Positions 1 to 8,779 of a stretch of 64,000 nt of DNA are shown here, one piece after another. The stretch covers positions 2,914,001 through 2,978,000 of the forward strand of contig NZ_OU912926.1 in the NCBI RefSeq assembly GCF_918378365.1, in the 5' to 3' direction. Every line of letters starts with the position of its first letter. The first letter of the stretch is position 1. The stretch is from Candidatus Nitrotoga arctica (lineage in GTDB: Bacteria; Pseudomonadota; Gammaproteobacteria; Burkholderiales; Gallionellaceae). The notes beneath the pieces are model-generated. The model saw only the letters and a list, made by a program, of their open reading frames with translations. It was not told the DNA's origin and searched no databases. Position numbers and translations under genes: made by a program.

Positions 1-644
1 GCTATCAAGGCATCCACCAGATTTTCCACGTAAATCAGACTGCGACGGTTATGCACAGAAGCAAATGGCAAAGGAATGTGTTTGGCGGCCACCGTTAGCA
101 TTTGTGCAAAGTTGCCTTTTACTCCCGCACCGTAAACCAATGGCGGACGCACAATCACAATTTCCAAACCGGTTTCTCGGGCAATGCGCCACAACGCTTG
201 TTCAGCTTGCCATTTCGAGATGCTGTAAAAATCCTGTGGACTGGGTTCATCCAACTCTGTAAATGACTGAGTTGCGCTGGTCTGCTCGCCATTCACCTTG
301 ATCGAGCTAACGTAAACAAGCCGCTTCACCCCAAAGCAAGCAGCCTGCCGAGCGAGATTTGAAGTGCCGTGCAGGTTGACCTGGAGAAACTCCGCCAATG
401 GATCGGTAGCGCTCTCGCGCATTACATGCACTCGTGCGGCAAGATGAATCACCACATCCACATCGCGTAACGCATCAGCCCAATTCGTCTCACCATCAAT
501 TGCGCCGATGATTATGACTTCAGTATTTTCAATCAACGAACTCCCTGAACGCACCGCCGCGCTTACAGATTGTCCTCGCCGGAGCAATTCAGCACAGAGT
601 GCTTTACCAACAAAGCCACCAGCCCCTGAAATCATAAATTTCAT
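1..644 (-). CDS. NAD-dependent epimerase/dehydratase, cut by left window edge
   Basis: This is a short-chain dehydrogenase-type nucleotide-sugar epimerase or reductase. The reverse strand from the ATG at 644 encodes a Rossmann nucleotide-binding turn almost at once (GAGGFVG), followed by HLAARVHV, VSSIKVNG and a YSISK block, which supply the Ser and Tyr-x3-Lys catalytic residues of extended SDR enzymes. The frame stays open to base 1, so the C-terminal substrate-binding part lies outside the window. It is the last visible gene of the minus-strand polysaccharide locus and begins about 40 bases after the preceding glycosyltransferase ends. Relatives in such loci are often UDP-GlcNAc/UDP-glucose 4-epimerases or reductases acting before the initiating sugar transferase. 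The exact substrate cannot be read from the visible part. Confidence 0.85.
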   Translation of the reverse strand, partial: MKFMISGAGGFVGKALCAELLRRGQSVSAAVRSGSSLIENTEVIIIGAIDGETNWADALRDVDVVIHLAARVHVMRESATDPLAEFLQVNLHGTSNLARQAACFGVKRLVYVSSIKVNGEQTSATQSFTELDEPSPQDFYSISKWQAEQALWRIARETGLEIVIVRPPLVYGAGVKGNFAQMLTVAAKHIPLPFASVHNRRSLIYVENLVDALI

Positions 645-683
645 GATGATAATAAACGTTTAAGCATATCTAAGTTGGTAAAC

Positions 684-1499
684 TTAAATTGCTCTATCGT
701 ACATTTGTCCATGAGTTTTTTTCGTCAAACGCAACCAAACTATTTTTAAAAATAAGGAGGAACAAAAAAATCGCATCATACTCATAAGATGCCATTTCAA
801 ATACTTGAAGCTGTGATGACTACTCCTGCGTGCAAGATGAATCACCTTGGCATCAGGACATACGGCCACTTCATAACCCTTTAACCTCAGCCTGGCGCAT
901 AAATCTACATCTTCATAATAAAGAAAATATCGCTGATCAAACCCACCTAGTTTTTTGAATACCTCGCGCGGAAATAACATGAACATCCCGCCCACCCAAT
1001 CAGGAAAGATGGGATTATTTTTTACAAGATAGTCGCTGCCTTTACATCTGCCGAACGCTTTACAAAATATCTTGAGCGGCGTTGGAAAACGACGAGCACT
1101 ATCTTCTATCTCGCCATTCGTACTCAATATGAGCGGCGCAGCCACGCCAACTGCAGTATCCTGCAGACACGCAAGTAAAGCCTTAAATGGGTTGTCATTC
1201 AGCCGGATATCTGGATTCATTACACAAAAAAATTGTCCCGCTGCGTATGTAAATGCTTGATTGTGATTGGTAGCGAATCCCCGAGGAATGGGGTTGCGAA
1301 TAACCTTTATTGGAAATAAAAAACTATCTACTGTGAACGGTAACATCTCATCCAGATTAAGTGTGAGAATCAATTCGATCAATAAAGCCCGACAATGCTG
1401 ATTGATATCATGCAGCAAATATTCAATCAAATGAATTTGTGCATGGCTGACAACAGAAATAGAAATTTCAGGTGATTGTTCTACGGCCATTGTGCCCAT
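684..1499 (-). CDS. Family 2 glycosyltransferase
   Basis: This is a GT2 glycosyltransferase that probably adds one sugar to a lipid-linked O-unit at the cytoplasmic face. The GT-A nucleotide-binding region ends in an NPDIRL motif near residue 97. The family signature GGFDQRYFLYYEDVDLC lies near residue 190 and contains the acidic ED pair expected of the catalytic base. The C-terminus is hydrophobic. WcaA/RfbN-type rhamnosyltransferases have this layout and length, but the donor cannot be assigned from sequence alone. An upstream TTG at 1502 is possible; the ATG at 1499 is preferred because no ribosome-binding site supports the TTG. It lies between another GT2 gene and the edge epimerase on the same strand. 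Confidence 0.85.
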   Translation of the reverse strand: MGTMAVEQSPEISISVVSHAQIHLIEYLLHDINQHCRALLIELILTLNLDEMLPFTVDSFLFPIKVIRNPIPRGFATNHNQAFTYAAGQFFCVMNPDIRLNDNPFKALLACLQDTAVGVAAPLILSTNGEIEDSARRFPTPLKIFCKAFGRCKGSDYLVKNNPIFPDWVGGMFMLFPREVFKKLGGFDQRYFLYYEDVDLCARLRLKGYEVAVCPDAKVIHLARRSSHHSFKYLKWHLMSMMRFFCSSLFLKIVWLRLTKKTHGQMYDRAI

Positions 1500-1667
1500 C
1501 AAAAATAATGGACCTGGGGTACTTGAGTAACTTGCTTCGCTATCAGACTTTTATCCATAAATTCTATTCCGCCAGTTGGTAGCGATAATCACAAATACCC
1601 TTTGGGAAAAAATAAAAAATCAAGATCATCAACTCCTAGCGGATTAAAATGCCAGTTCTCGCCCAGT

Positions 1668-2609
1668 TCAGATTCGATTAATAAATATAATCAAGCGCAA
1701 GACCAAATTATCAAACCATTTTTGCCGCCATATTTCTTTGGATAACACTAACTGAACGCGACACCACAATGATGATTTTGCTGCAATGAATTTATTGAGA
1801 ACGAGTCTTTGAGATAACGGAATGCCATTTTCAAACATATTTAAAAAAACGGAAGCTTGTAACCAAGCTTGCAACCAAAGCAATCCTCTTCCGCTGTAAA
1901 TAAATCTATGCATTTTTCTTTTTAATTCATCAAATATATTCACGGTTGCGCCAATGGTATTATTTCCGTGCTGCCTATATTTAATATTGGCATTACTATC
2001 AAAAACAATTTCGCCAAAACAAGATAGAACTAAATAGCACCACCAATCATGCATCAACACTTTACTTGGAAGGTGTTTACAAATAAGTTCCACTGCTTTT
2101 CGATTAAGTACCATCGTACAGCCGGTAGCAATATTTTCAACTAGAGCATTGCCAAAGCCAACTTTTCTTGGTGTATTGGTAAATCCAATATGGTTTAACT
2201 GTTCGTCAACAATTTCTAACCTGGAGCAAAATAATGCCGGACAGTTATCAGCGACTACTAACAAGGCTGAAACCGCGTGCTCAATTTTATGGGGATGCCA
2301 AACATCATCTTGATCACAAAAAGCAACGTATTCTGTTTCAGTTAACGCAGCATTATGCAGTAACTTAAAGAAACTCAGGGCTGGGCCTAGGTTTTCATAC
2401 CCTCTTAATATATCTATACGCCCACTTAATTGCTCATTTTCTAAAATGCTTCTTGTTGAATCTGATGATCCATCGTCTCTTACCAAAATCCTAATATTTG
2501 GATAGGTTTGCTCATACAACGAATTTAGCTGTTGCTGAAGAAACTTGCTTCCATTGTATGTGGACAGTAGTACTGTGACCTTATTTGGCTTGGATACCAC
2601 TAGCGTCAT
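1668..2609 (-). CDS. Family 2 glycosyltransferase (RfbN/rhamnosyltransferase-like)
   Basis: This is a 313-residue GT2 enzyme. It opens with the typical VTVLLSTYNG strand, followed by VRDDGSSD near residue 44 and a CDQDDVW acidic motif at about residues 98-104, which binds the metal and nucleotide diphosphate. A histidine/tryptophan pair (MHDWW) later in the protein is common in rhamnosyltransferase-like members. It should transfer one activated sugar during O-unit assembly. A 240-base gap separates it from the upstream methyltransferase gene, with no clear promoter seen. The family call is firm; the rhamnose specificity is inference from similarity to RfbN-type proteins and from the dTDP-rhamnose genes nearby. 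Confidence 0.85.
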   Translation of the reverse strand: MTLVVSKPNKVTVLLSTYNGSKFLQQQLNSLYEQTYPNIRILVRDDGSSDSTRSILENEQLSGRIDILRGYENLGPALSFFKLLHNAALTETEYVAFCDQDDVWHPHKIEHAVSALLVVADNCPALFCSRLEIVDEQLNHIGFTNTPRKVGFGNALVENIATGCTMVLNRKAVELICKHLPSKVLMHDWWCYLVLSCFGEIVFDSNANIKYRQHGNNTIGATVNIFDELKRKMHRFIYSGRGLLWLQAWLQASVFLNMFENGIPLSQRLVLNKFIAAKSSLWCRVQLVLSKEIWRQKWFDNLVLRLIIFINRI

Positions 2610-2849
2610 CGTTTAGCTCCACACTTGACAAATCTATCTGCTTCATTCATGGACTCTTCCATATAGATGTACAACGATATCTGCTACATCTTTTACTTTC
2701 TGTATGGAATCTCTGAAATCCATCATATCTAGCTTAAGTCAACGTCCAATTATTTTATTTTACCTACGTATGAATGACGAAATAAGGATTTTGAGTCTCA
2801 ATTTAATTATTACATTATCAAATTCGACCTAAAAATGTCACAGATACAC

Positions 2850-4088
2850 TTATCGTTTAACAACCTCGATGTTTGGGAGCGGAAACACCAAGTTTACTCC
2901 TCTATATTTATCATTTTCTTGGAAGAATTTTCTAAAATGCCATGGCAATACAATCAGATAATCCAATTTTTGTAACAGTAACTCTGTCTCGGGAATGATA
3001 GGGATCCATGTGCCTGGTGTGTAGCAGTCATACTTTTCTGGGTTAACCTCGCCAACAAACGAAATGTCTTTTTCTGTCACTCCGCAATATTGCAACAGCA
3101 CGTTTCCTTTTGTAGATGCACCAAGTGCCGCGACAGTTTTATTTTCTGCATGAATTGTTTCGATGAAAGCCAGTAAATCATATTTCGTTTTAGCTACACG
3201 TTCCGCAAATTTTTGATAAGGCACAAGCGTATCTAGCCCATTTGCCTGTTCGCGATCAAGAATATGTTTCACCAAAGGAGCTGGTGTTAAATCGTCATGT
3301 GATTTCGATACCGTGATTGAGAAGCTACCCCCATTAACTTCATTGAACTCCACATCAATAATCTTAAAGCCCACTCTGTCAGCCATCCATTTGATCTGGC
3401 GCAGAGCATAAAACTCAACATGCTCATGACAAACTGTGTCATATGAATTCATCTCGAGCATAGTCGGCATATAGCTTTGCTCAAATACCCAAACTCCGTC
3501 ATCTGCAAGTATGTCGTACACCTGTTGCATAAAGTCCGTGGGGTCTTCTAGGTCGTAGAACATCGAGAACGAAGTGACTACTTTGGCCTTTCGCTTTGGG
3601 AAATATTCTTTAACTAAAGCTGAAGAAAAGAAATTGGGGATTAATTGAATGTGCGGTGGGTAATAGCTGTGAAATTTGATGCCCGTCGGGTCAATGCCTA
3701 CCAGATCCGGCCCCGAGGATGGATATGCCTGCAACGTAGTGCTGTCGTTACTACCAATATCAATAACAAGATCGCCTTTGCGCAAATCAACCCGCTCAAG
3801 GATTTTTTTCACCTTGTTGTTGAGGTGGCTTACCATGCTGGCATTTAGGCCGGAGCGATAACCATAGTTCTCGCCATACATCTCATCAGAACTGTAGGAG
3901 TGCTCAAGCTGCAATAATCCGCAGATATCATTTCCCCCCATGCATTTCACCAAACGCAGTGGGCCAGTCGTGATTTTTGCACTCTTCTCACGCGGAAATA
4001 TCCCCGTCAGCATCTGCACTCCCAAATCGAGCACACACTCCAGATGCTTATTGCCACAAATTCTGCACTTTTCAATTTTTTTAAACAT
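2850..4088 (-). CDS. Class I SAM C-methyltransferase, nucleotide-sugar type
   Basis: The protein (412 residues from the ATG at 4088) has three parts: an N-terminal zinc-binding segment with Cys pairs (CRICG at residues 8-12, further Cys near 50-60), a SAM-binding Rossmann core (VIDIGSNDST), and a C-terminal domain with AALGASTKGNVLLQY. This three-domain plan is that of NDP-hexose C-methyltransferases (Methyltransf_13/14 architecture), which add a methyl group to carbon 3 of 4-keto sugars. An ATG at 4145 would lengthen it by 19 residues but overlaps the gmd-like gene by 47 bases. The ATG at 4088 follows that stop by 10 bases and has a GGGATG stretch as a weak ribosome site, so it is preferred. 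Coupling to the dehydratase suggests its product is the substrate. Confidence 0.8.
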   Translation of the reverse strand: MFKKIEKCRICGNKHLECVLDLGVQMLTGIFPREKSAKITTGPLRLVKCMGGNDICGLLQLEHSYSSDEMYGENYGYRSGLNASMVSHLNNKVKKILERVDLRKGDLVIDIGSNDSTTLQAYPSSGPDLVGIDPTGIKFHSYYPPHIQLIPNFFSSALVKEYFPKRKAKVVTSFSMFYDLEDPTDFMQQVYDILADDGVWVFEQSYMPTMLEMNSYDTVCHEHVEFYALRQIKWMADRVGFKIIDVEFNEVNGGSFSITVSKSHDDLTPAPLVKHILDREQANGLDTLVPYQKFAERVAKTKYDLLAFIETIHAENKTVAALGASTKGNVLLQYCGVTEKDISFVGEVNPEKYDCYTPGTWIPIIPETELLLQKLDYLIVLPWHFRKFFQENDKYRGVNLVFPLPNIEVVKR

Positions 4089-4098
4089 TATTTCATCC

Positions 4099-5076
4099 CT
4101 ATCCTTTTGCGTTATTCTGCTCAATGAGCTTACGCAAATCGGCATCCACCATCATGCTTATCATCTCGTGAAACCCTACCTCAGGTATCCAGCCAAGTTG
4201 ATTTCTCACCTTCTTGGAGTTTCCCACTAACTGCACTGATTCAATAGGACGATATGAAGCAGAATCCTCGCGGACATAGTCGCGATAATCCAAATTGAAA
4301 TACCCAAAGGCGATTTCACACAGTTCTCGCACCAAATGCGTTTCACCAGTGGCAACCACATAATCATCCGCGTGCGGGTGTTGTAACATCAGCCACATTG
4401 CGCGCACATAATCTCCCGCAAAGCCCCAATCACGGCGCGCATCGAGATTTCCCAAGTAAAGCTCATTCACCAATCCCAATTTAATCTTCGCCACTGCATG
4501 TGTTATTTTTCTTGTTACAAAGTCTAATCCACGACGGGGACTCTCGTGATTGAACAGGATTGCCGAACATCCATATAATCCATAATGCTGGCGGTAAATC
4601 TGGATCATCGAATGCGCATAAAGTTTTGCGGCACCATATGGGGTACGAGGTCGAAACGGTGTTGATTCTGATTGAGGGCTTTCGAGTGCATTGCCAAACA
4701 TTTCACTACTCGATGCCTGGCAGAAACGAATATTGGTATCCACTGCCCGAATGGCATCCAGAATACGAGCAACCGCAAGTCCATTCACCTCTCCAATATC
4801 AACAGCATCATTGAACATTCCGGCCCCCGAGGAGTAGGCGGCCAGGTTATAAATCTCAGCTGGGCGATATTCAGCCAATACTTCTGTCATTCGACATTGA
4901 TCCAACATGTTCCATGTGACTAACTTAACACTTTGCATCAATACTGTGGTGAGCGACTCTTTGGCATTTTGTATATTTCTAACTGCACCAACGACACGAT
5001 AGCCGTTGGTAAGCAACAAATCCGCCAAATATGAACCATCTTGGCCAGTTATACCGGTGATTATGGCTGTTTTCAT
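4099..5076 (-). CDS. gmd: GDP-mannose 4,6-dehydratase-like SDR enzyme
   Basis: The enzyme should convert GDP-mannose to GDP-4-keto-6-deoxymannose in the cytoplasm. The N-terminus carries the family-specific GITGQDGSYLADLLL. SSSEMFG supplies the Ser/Glu pair and PYGAAKLYAH the Tyr-x3-Lys pair, and the block NHESPRRG followed by FVTRKI is highly diagnostic of Gmd. At 325 residues it is somewhat shorter than most Gmd proteins (about 345-370). Its GDP-mannose supply is the divergently transcribed manC at 12.2 kb. The next enzyme of the fucose route, Fcl, is present only as a relic at 10.3 kb, so the keto-sugar probably goes elsewhere, for example to the adjacent C-methyltransferase. Confidence 0.8.
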   Translation of the reverse strand: MKTAIITGITGQDGSYLADLLLTNGYRVVGAVRNIQNAKESLTTVLMQSVKLVTWNMLDQCRMTEVLAEYRPAEIYNLAAYSSGAGMFNDAVDIGEVNGLAVARILDAIRAVDTNIRFCQASSSEMFGNALESPQSESTPFRPRTPYGAAKLYAHSMIQIYRQHYGLYGCSAILFNHESPRRGLDFVTRKITHAVAKIKLGLVNELYLGNLDARRDWGFAGDYVRAMWLMLQHPHADDYVVATGETHLVRELCEIAFGYFNLDYRDYVREDSASYRPIESVQLVGNSKKVRNQLGWIPEVGFHEMISMMVDADLRKLIEQNNAKG

Positions 5077-5084
5077 AATGATAG

Positions 5085-6140
5085 TCAGAGAAACCGGGCC
5101 AAGAAGCGACTGGCCCTTGTAGCATACCGACTACGTGAAAGATCATACAATCCTGAACGAGCATTTCTATTCACGCAAACACAGTAAAGAATAGCAAAAA
5201 AATTTGCAATGGTGGCAGGGAACATTGCAATTGCCATATATACCCCACGAGACAAGCCTTTTGTCCTACCTGCCATAAAATGGCTGTACTCGGATAGAGA
5301 ATATCCCCCAATAGCTCTATATAAAATAAGTTTTTTAATTTGCCTCCACGGCTCTTTACAGCATGCAACAGACTTCGACTGATCTGAGAAGTCAGGAAAC
5401 GACCAAATCAACTGCGGCCATTTGAACATCCAAATTTCAAAACGACGCGATGTCCACATGGCATTACCATAACGTATGATTATTAATGGATCAGCGATAA
5501 CCTTGACCCTGTTTATCGGCGGATTCTGGAAGATGACGCCGACATGAATGAACAATGTTCCGTAATAAGACGAACGGTCTCTCTCCATCCATAAATTACG
5601 TTTAATGACCACGCCACCGATAAACGAAAGATAATTCGCCACGTCGGAAAAAAACTTTTCTCCATCCTTTGTTGCATATTCCCGATCACTAGTAAACTTA
5701 AGGAAGCGAGTTTTAAGTACCCTGGAGAAATCTATATTTCTTATTTCTGAATTTACAACGACGAGGTCAAATACTCCATTGATAGACTCAAGAACACGAG
5801 AAATAGCCCTGGGACATAACAGATCGTCATCGGTCATCAGCCAACAATACTCTCCCCTTGCATAGCCCACAGCCTTATCATAGTCACCGTCTACACCCGA
5901 ATTTTCTTGCTCACGGAAATAACGAATTTCAGGATAGCGCAACAAATACTGTGCCATCACTTCAGGCGTGTTATCCGGTGATGCACCATCCACAATGACA
6001 AGCTCAACATCAGACACTATTTGACCAAGAATGGAATCCAGAGTCTCACCAATAAATTGCCCTCTATTGTAGGTTGCAATGCAGATGGATAATTTCGGGA
6101 GTTCCATGTTGTCATTAAAATGGTTAAGGTTACTGTTCAT
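5085..6140 (-). CDS. Family 2 glycosyltransferase (abequosyltransferase-like)
   Basis: This is a 351-residue GT2 protein. It shows LSICIATYNRG near residue 18, VIVDGASPDNT near 48, ENSGVDGDYDKAV near 80, and a LMTDDDL acidic motif at residues 101-107. The combination of a GVD block with a triple-Asp motif is typical of the RfbV/abequosyltransferase-like branch, which transfers deoxyhexoses. The C-terminal 80 residues include a hydrophobic stretch that may sit in the membrane. A shorter start at Met12 is possible; the longer form is kept because an A-rich AAAGAA precedes its ATG. The gene ends 8 bases before gmd begins, so the two are cotranscribed and probably translationally close. Confidence 0.85.
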   Translation of the reverse strand: MNSNLNHFNDNMELPKLSICIATYNRGQFIGETLDSILGQIVSDVELVIVDGASPDNTPEVMAQYLLRYPEIRYFREQENSGVDGDYDKAVGYARGEYCWLMTDDDLLCPRAISRVLESINGVFDLVVVNSEIRNIDFSRVLKTRFLKFTSDREYATKDGEKFFSDVANYLSFIGGVVIKRNLWMERDRSSYYGTLFIHVGVIFQNPPINRVKVIADPLIIIRYGNAMWTSRRFEIWMFKWPQLIWSFPDFSDQSKSVACCKEPWRQIKKLILYRAIGGYSLSEYSHFMAGRTKGLSRGVYMAIAMFPATIANFFAILYCVCVNRNARSGLYDLSRSRYATRASRFLARFL

Positions 6141-6455
6141 TGTTCTTTAAGTTATTTAGACAAACGATTCTCATATAACAAACGGTGTTGTCCGCAATTT
6201 GCCGTTATTTATCTCTGTCAATATCAGCATGATATTCCCGCCGCATTCCCGCACTAGTAGTTGCTATAGGAATTCTCCACGATATAGTTACTCCAACAAT
6301 CTACAATAGAGCAAATGGATATTGCTGCAAAACTACTGGAAACATATCTCTCAAAAGCAATACGTCATCTCCGACACTTAAGAGATTACTCATCCATACT
6401 GAGAAAATTATGATCCTTCTCGATTCTCATATTTATTTTGAGTTTTTAATGCGAG

Positions 6456-6572
6456 TCACTCAACAAGCTTAGTGAAATCGACTAGATCTCTCATTGATTG
6501 GAGGCATACAAAACCAATTACGTGATGTGTAGACAGATGCTTCATACTGTTGTAGGCGGCAATAGTGCTGCC
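6456..6572 (-). pseudogene. Coding-like relic between glycosyltransferase genes
   Basis: The interval 6141-6602 holds no intact gene. Within it the reverse strand is open from 6572 to a TGA at 6456 and gives about 38 residues with protein-like composition, including VIGFVCLQ and MRDLVDF, but no start codon; a TAG directly precedes it. It looks like the 3' remnant of a gene destroyed by deletion. The parent family was not recognised. The rest of 6141-6456 shows nothing supported. Confidence 0.3.
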
Positions 6573-6602
6573 CTAGAAAGAAAGGACAGAGAGTCATTAC
6601 AA

Positions 6603-6815
6603 CTAACAACCTCTTTTTTTGCGATATTTTCCGCAATACTCAATCTCACATAACGAGGGTTTGAATTCAGAAACTTTCCGGTAAATTGTATTTAGCTGTA
6701 GATTGTCGTGCAGATAGACATTATGCGGTTTTTTTCTGAGTGCAACATCGAATAATGGATAGAACTTGTTTGTACCTGAAACATTGACGAAAAGCAGCTC
6801 TAACGTTAATTTCAT
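6603..6815 (-). CDS. Small unidentified ORF, possibly a truncated gene
   Basis: This 70-residue ORF begins 3 bases after the stop of the upstream glycosyltransferase, a spacing typical of a translationally coupled operon gene. It contains the segment NVYLHDNLQLNTIY and ends in a basic tail (KYRKKRGC). The sequence has the look of the N-terminal part of a longer sugar-transferase-like protein whose 3' half has been lost; the coding-like scrap at 6456-6572 may be a piece of the same gene. No domain was recognised and no function is proposed. It may also be a genuine small protein. Confidence 0.4.
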   Translation of the reverse strand: MKLTLELLFVNVSGTNKFYPLFDVALRKKPHNVYLHDNLQLNTIYRKVSEFKPSLCEIEYCGKYRKKRGC

Positions 6816-6818
6816 TCT

Positions 6819-7823
6819 TTACGTTTTCCGCCACAATTTTTTGAAGTCAAGATACATCTTGATGGTGAAAGGAAAGGCCGTTTTGTATAGTGCATACTTC
6901 ATCCAATTACTTAAGCTTGGATCGGCATAATGCATTATCACGAGACGATTTAGCACCTTTATGCCTTCTCTATCCTGATTCTCGGTAGCCCTCAACTTTG
7001 CCAACATTAAGTACCGAACAGGGATGTCTAATTGTAGTACTCGCCTAATGTGAAACGCTTCTTCGGAAAATTTTCCAAACAGACTATTACCTACATGGTG
7101 GAATGCCTCGATAGCTATACGATAACGATTAACCATGCCACGGTCAGAAAATGAATCGTTTTCACCCCGTTTGTGAAGTAGTGTCTCACCCAAATAATTT
7201 ACGGTAAGCCCTTTGGAAACCATGCTCAACAGGTGTCCGGCAACTATCCAGCATGTGTCGCGAAATGATTCCGGTATGCTTGCACTATCCCAAATTGTTT
7301 TCTTAAAAATCGGACCAGACAAAAAGCTAAAAAATGCCTCACTGGTTCTAGCCGAACGGAAATATTCTTTTCTCTGTGAAGCCTCTCCAAGATTGAATAG
7401 CCTGGAACCCGACATTTTGTTAAAAGGTGGATGTTTTCTAATAGGATCCATCTTTAAATTGCACAAGACATGCTCACAGATATAAACATCATAATTTGAT
7501 TTAATGGCTTCCAGTATCTTATTTACCGCGCCCGGTAACATGATGTCATCTGCTGAAAACAACCAGCAATATTGTCCTTGTGCCATGCTAACTACTTTCT
7601 CAATATCTCTATCAATTCCGCCACGAAAATTCTGGTGATGATAGGTCAACATTGGATATTCACGCTGCCTGATTGATACTACATCGGCAGTATCATCTAT
7701 TGAACCGCCATCCAGAACGATCACCTCAACACCCGAGCAAACTTGCGGCAGGAGGCTATCCAATGTTAGCCCAATAAATTTTCCAAAGTTGTAAGTTGGA
7801 ATACAAATCGACAGCTGTATCAT
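6819..7823 (-). CDS. Family 2 glycosyltransferase (abequosyltransferase-like)
   Basis: This 334-residue GT2 protein is a paralogue of the one at 5085-6140. It has LSICIPTYNFG at residues 4-14, VIVLDGGSIDDT near 34, GGIDRDIEKVV near 68, and FSADDIMLPG near 89, which provides the acidic catalytic/metal motif. The two proteins share the spacing of these blocks but not close sequence, so they are probably old duplicates with different donors or acceptors. It should act at the inner face of the cytoplasmic membrane during repeat-unit assembly. A 138-base AT-rich gap separates it from the upstream FkbM gene. Confidence 0.85.
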   Translation of the reverse strand: MIQLSICIPTYNFGKFIGLTLDSLLPQVCSGVEVIVLDGGSIDDTADVVSIRQREYPMLTYHHQNFRGGIDRDIEKVVSMAQGQYCWLFSADDIMLPGAVNKILEAIKSNYDVYICEHVLCNLKMDPIRKHPPFNKMSGSRLFNLGEASQRKEYFRSARTSEAFFSFLSGPIFKKTIWDSASIPESFRDTCWIVAGHLLSMVSKGLTVNYLGETLLHKRGENDSFSDRGMVNRYRIAIEAFHHVGNSLFGKFSEEAFHIRRVLQLDIPVRYLMLAKLRATENQDREGIKVLNRLVIMHYADPSLSNWMKYALYKTAFPFTIKMYLDFKKLWRKT

Positions 7824-7961
7824 GCCGAAATCAGCTGCTACAAATGTTTAAATATTGCTCAGCAATATTCTGCCATTCCGATGTTGGTGGCTTGGAAAAA
7901 GTACGGCGTATAGCATTTTTTTTATTAAGCAAAATAATCCACCTAGGTTTAGCCCTCCTTC

Positions 7962-8717
7962 TCATGCAGATTTCGCAAAACACTTTAACAAGAAATTTCT
8001 AATTTTCACAACCCCGGGCACCTTCTTTATTTGTTTTTTTACTCTGACTTTTAATACAGCCCAATTATATTTGCCCCTGCTATACAGGTTCACAAGTTTT
8101 TTATTTTTTCTATGTGCGTACCAATCATTTACGCCCGTTCGCATAAAGCGAACATACTCAAATTGTTTCATATAATTGCTTACGGTAGCATTCTCAAAAT
8201 TTGAGTTATCTTCAAGAAGAACTACTGTCGGAGACCAGCGCTCAATGGAAAACCCCCTCAGAACATCCAGTTCATGCCCTTCGACATCTATTGAAACAAA
8301 ATCAATTCCCCGACCAGGTTTTAATTCGCTCAATATTTCATCTAATGTTTTCGTTTGAACCTGGACTTTACTGTAAGTAAAACCATACGACTTGATTTTA
8401 TTTAAAGATTCTTCATCAGAACTAATTGTAGATACACCATGAGCCCTTTCTGCACCTTCCGCAACAAAAAGTGTTACTACCCCACTTTTATCAGACGCAG
8501 CAAACTCATAAAGTCTTGAACTTCGTGCTACCCGAATCATTTGACACAGGACGGGATTTGGTTCGACCAAAATACAATCCCAACCGATTTTCTCAAAATA
8601 TAATGTGGTACTGTCATTAACTCCATCATTTGCACCGACTTCAATGCATAGCCCATGACTTTTTTCATTGAAAATTTCAGCAAGAATTTTATCTTCACCA
8701 AACTGGGAGTAATACAT
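7962..8717 (-). CDS. FkbM-family SAM-dependent methyltransferase
   Basis: This is a 251-residue O-methyltransferase of the FkbM family. It opens with YSQFGEDKIL and the SAM-binding loop CIEVGANDG at residues 24-32, followed by LVEPNP near 50, which contacts the SAM ribose, and FVSIDVEGHELDVL near residue 140, the hallmark of the family. Members in O-antigen loci methylate hydroxyls of sugar residues, often as a cap. Here the acceptor is unknown. The C-terminal 45 residues are basic (KVRVKKQIKKVPG). It lies between wzx and a glycosyltransferase on the same strand and is probably part of the same operon. Confidence 0.85.
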   Translation of the reverse strand: MYYSQFGEDKILAEIFNEKSHGLCIEVGANDGVNDSTTLYFEKIGWDCILVEPNPVLCQMIRVARSSRLYEFAASDKSGVVTLFVAEGAERAHGVSTISSDEESLNKIKSYGFTYSKVQVQTKTLDEILSELKPGRGIDFVSIDVEGHELDVLRGFSIERWSPTVVLLEDNSNFENATVSNYMKQFEYVRFMRTGVNDWYAHRKNKKLVNLYSRGKYNWAVLKVRVKKQIKKVPGVVKIRNFLLKCFAKSA

Positions 8718-8779
8718 TTTTATAATATTTTAATTATTAATTTTAATCATTAAAAAGACGGATCAAGGTCAGTTTCCCG

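Noticed and set aside
2643..2723. 26-codon minus-strand ORF between the glycosyltransferase and methyltransferase genes
   Set aside because: The peptide looks protein-like, but it is too short, has no ribosome site, and no relative was recognised.
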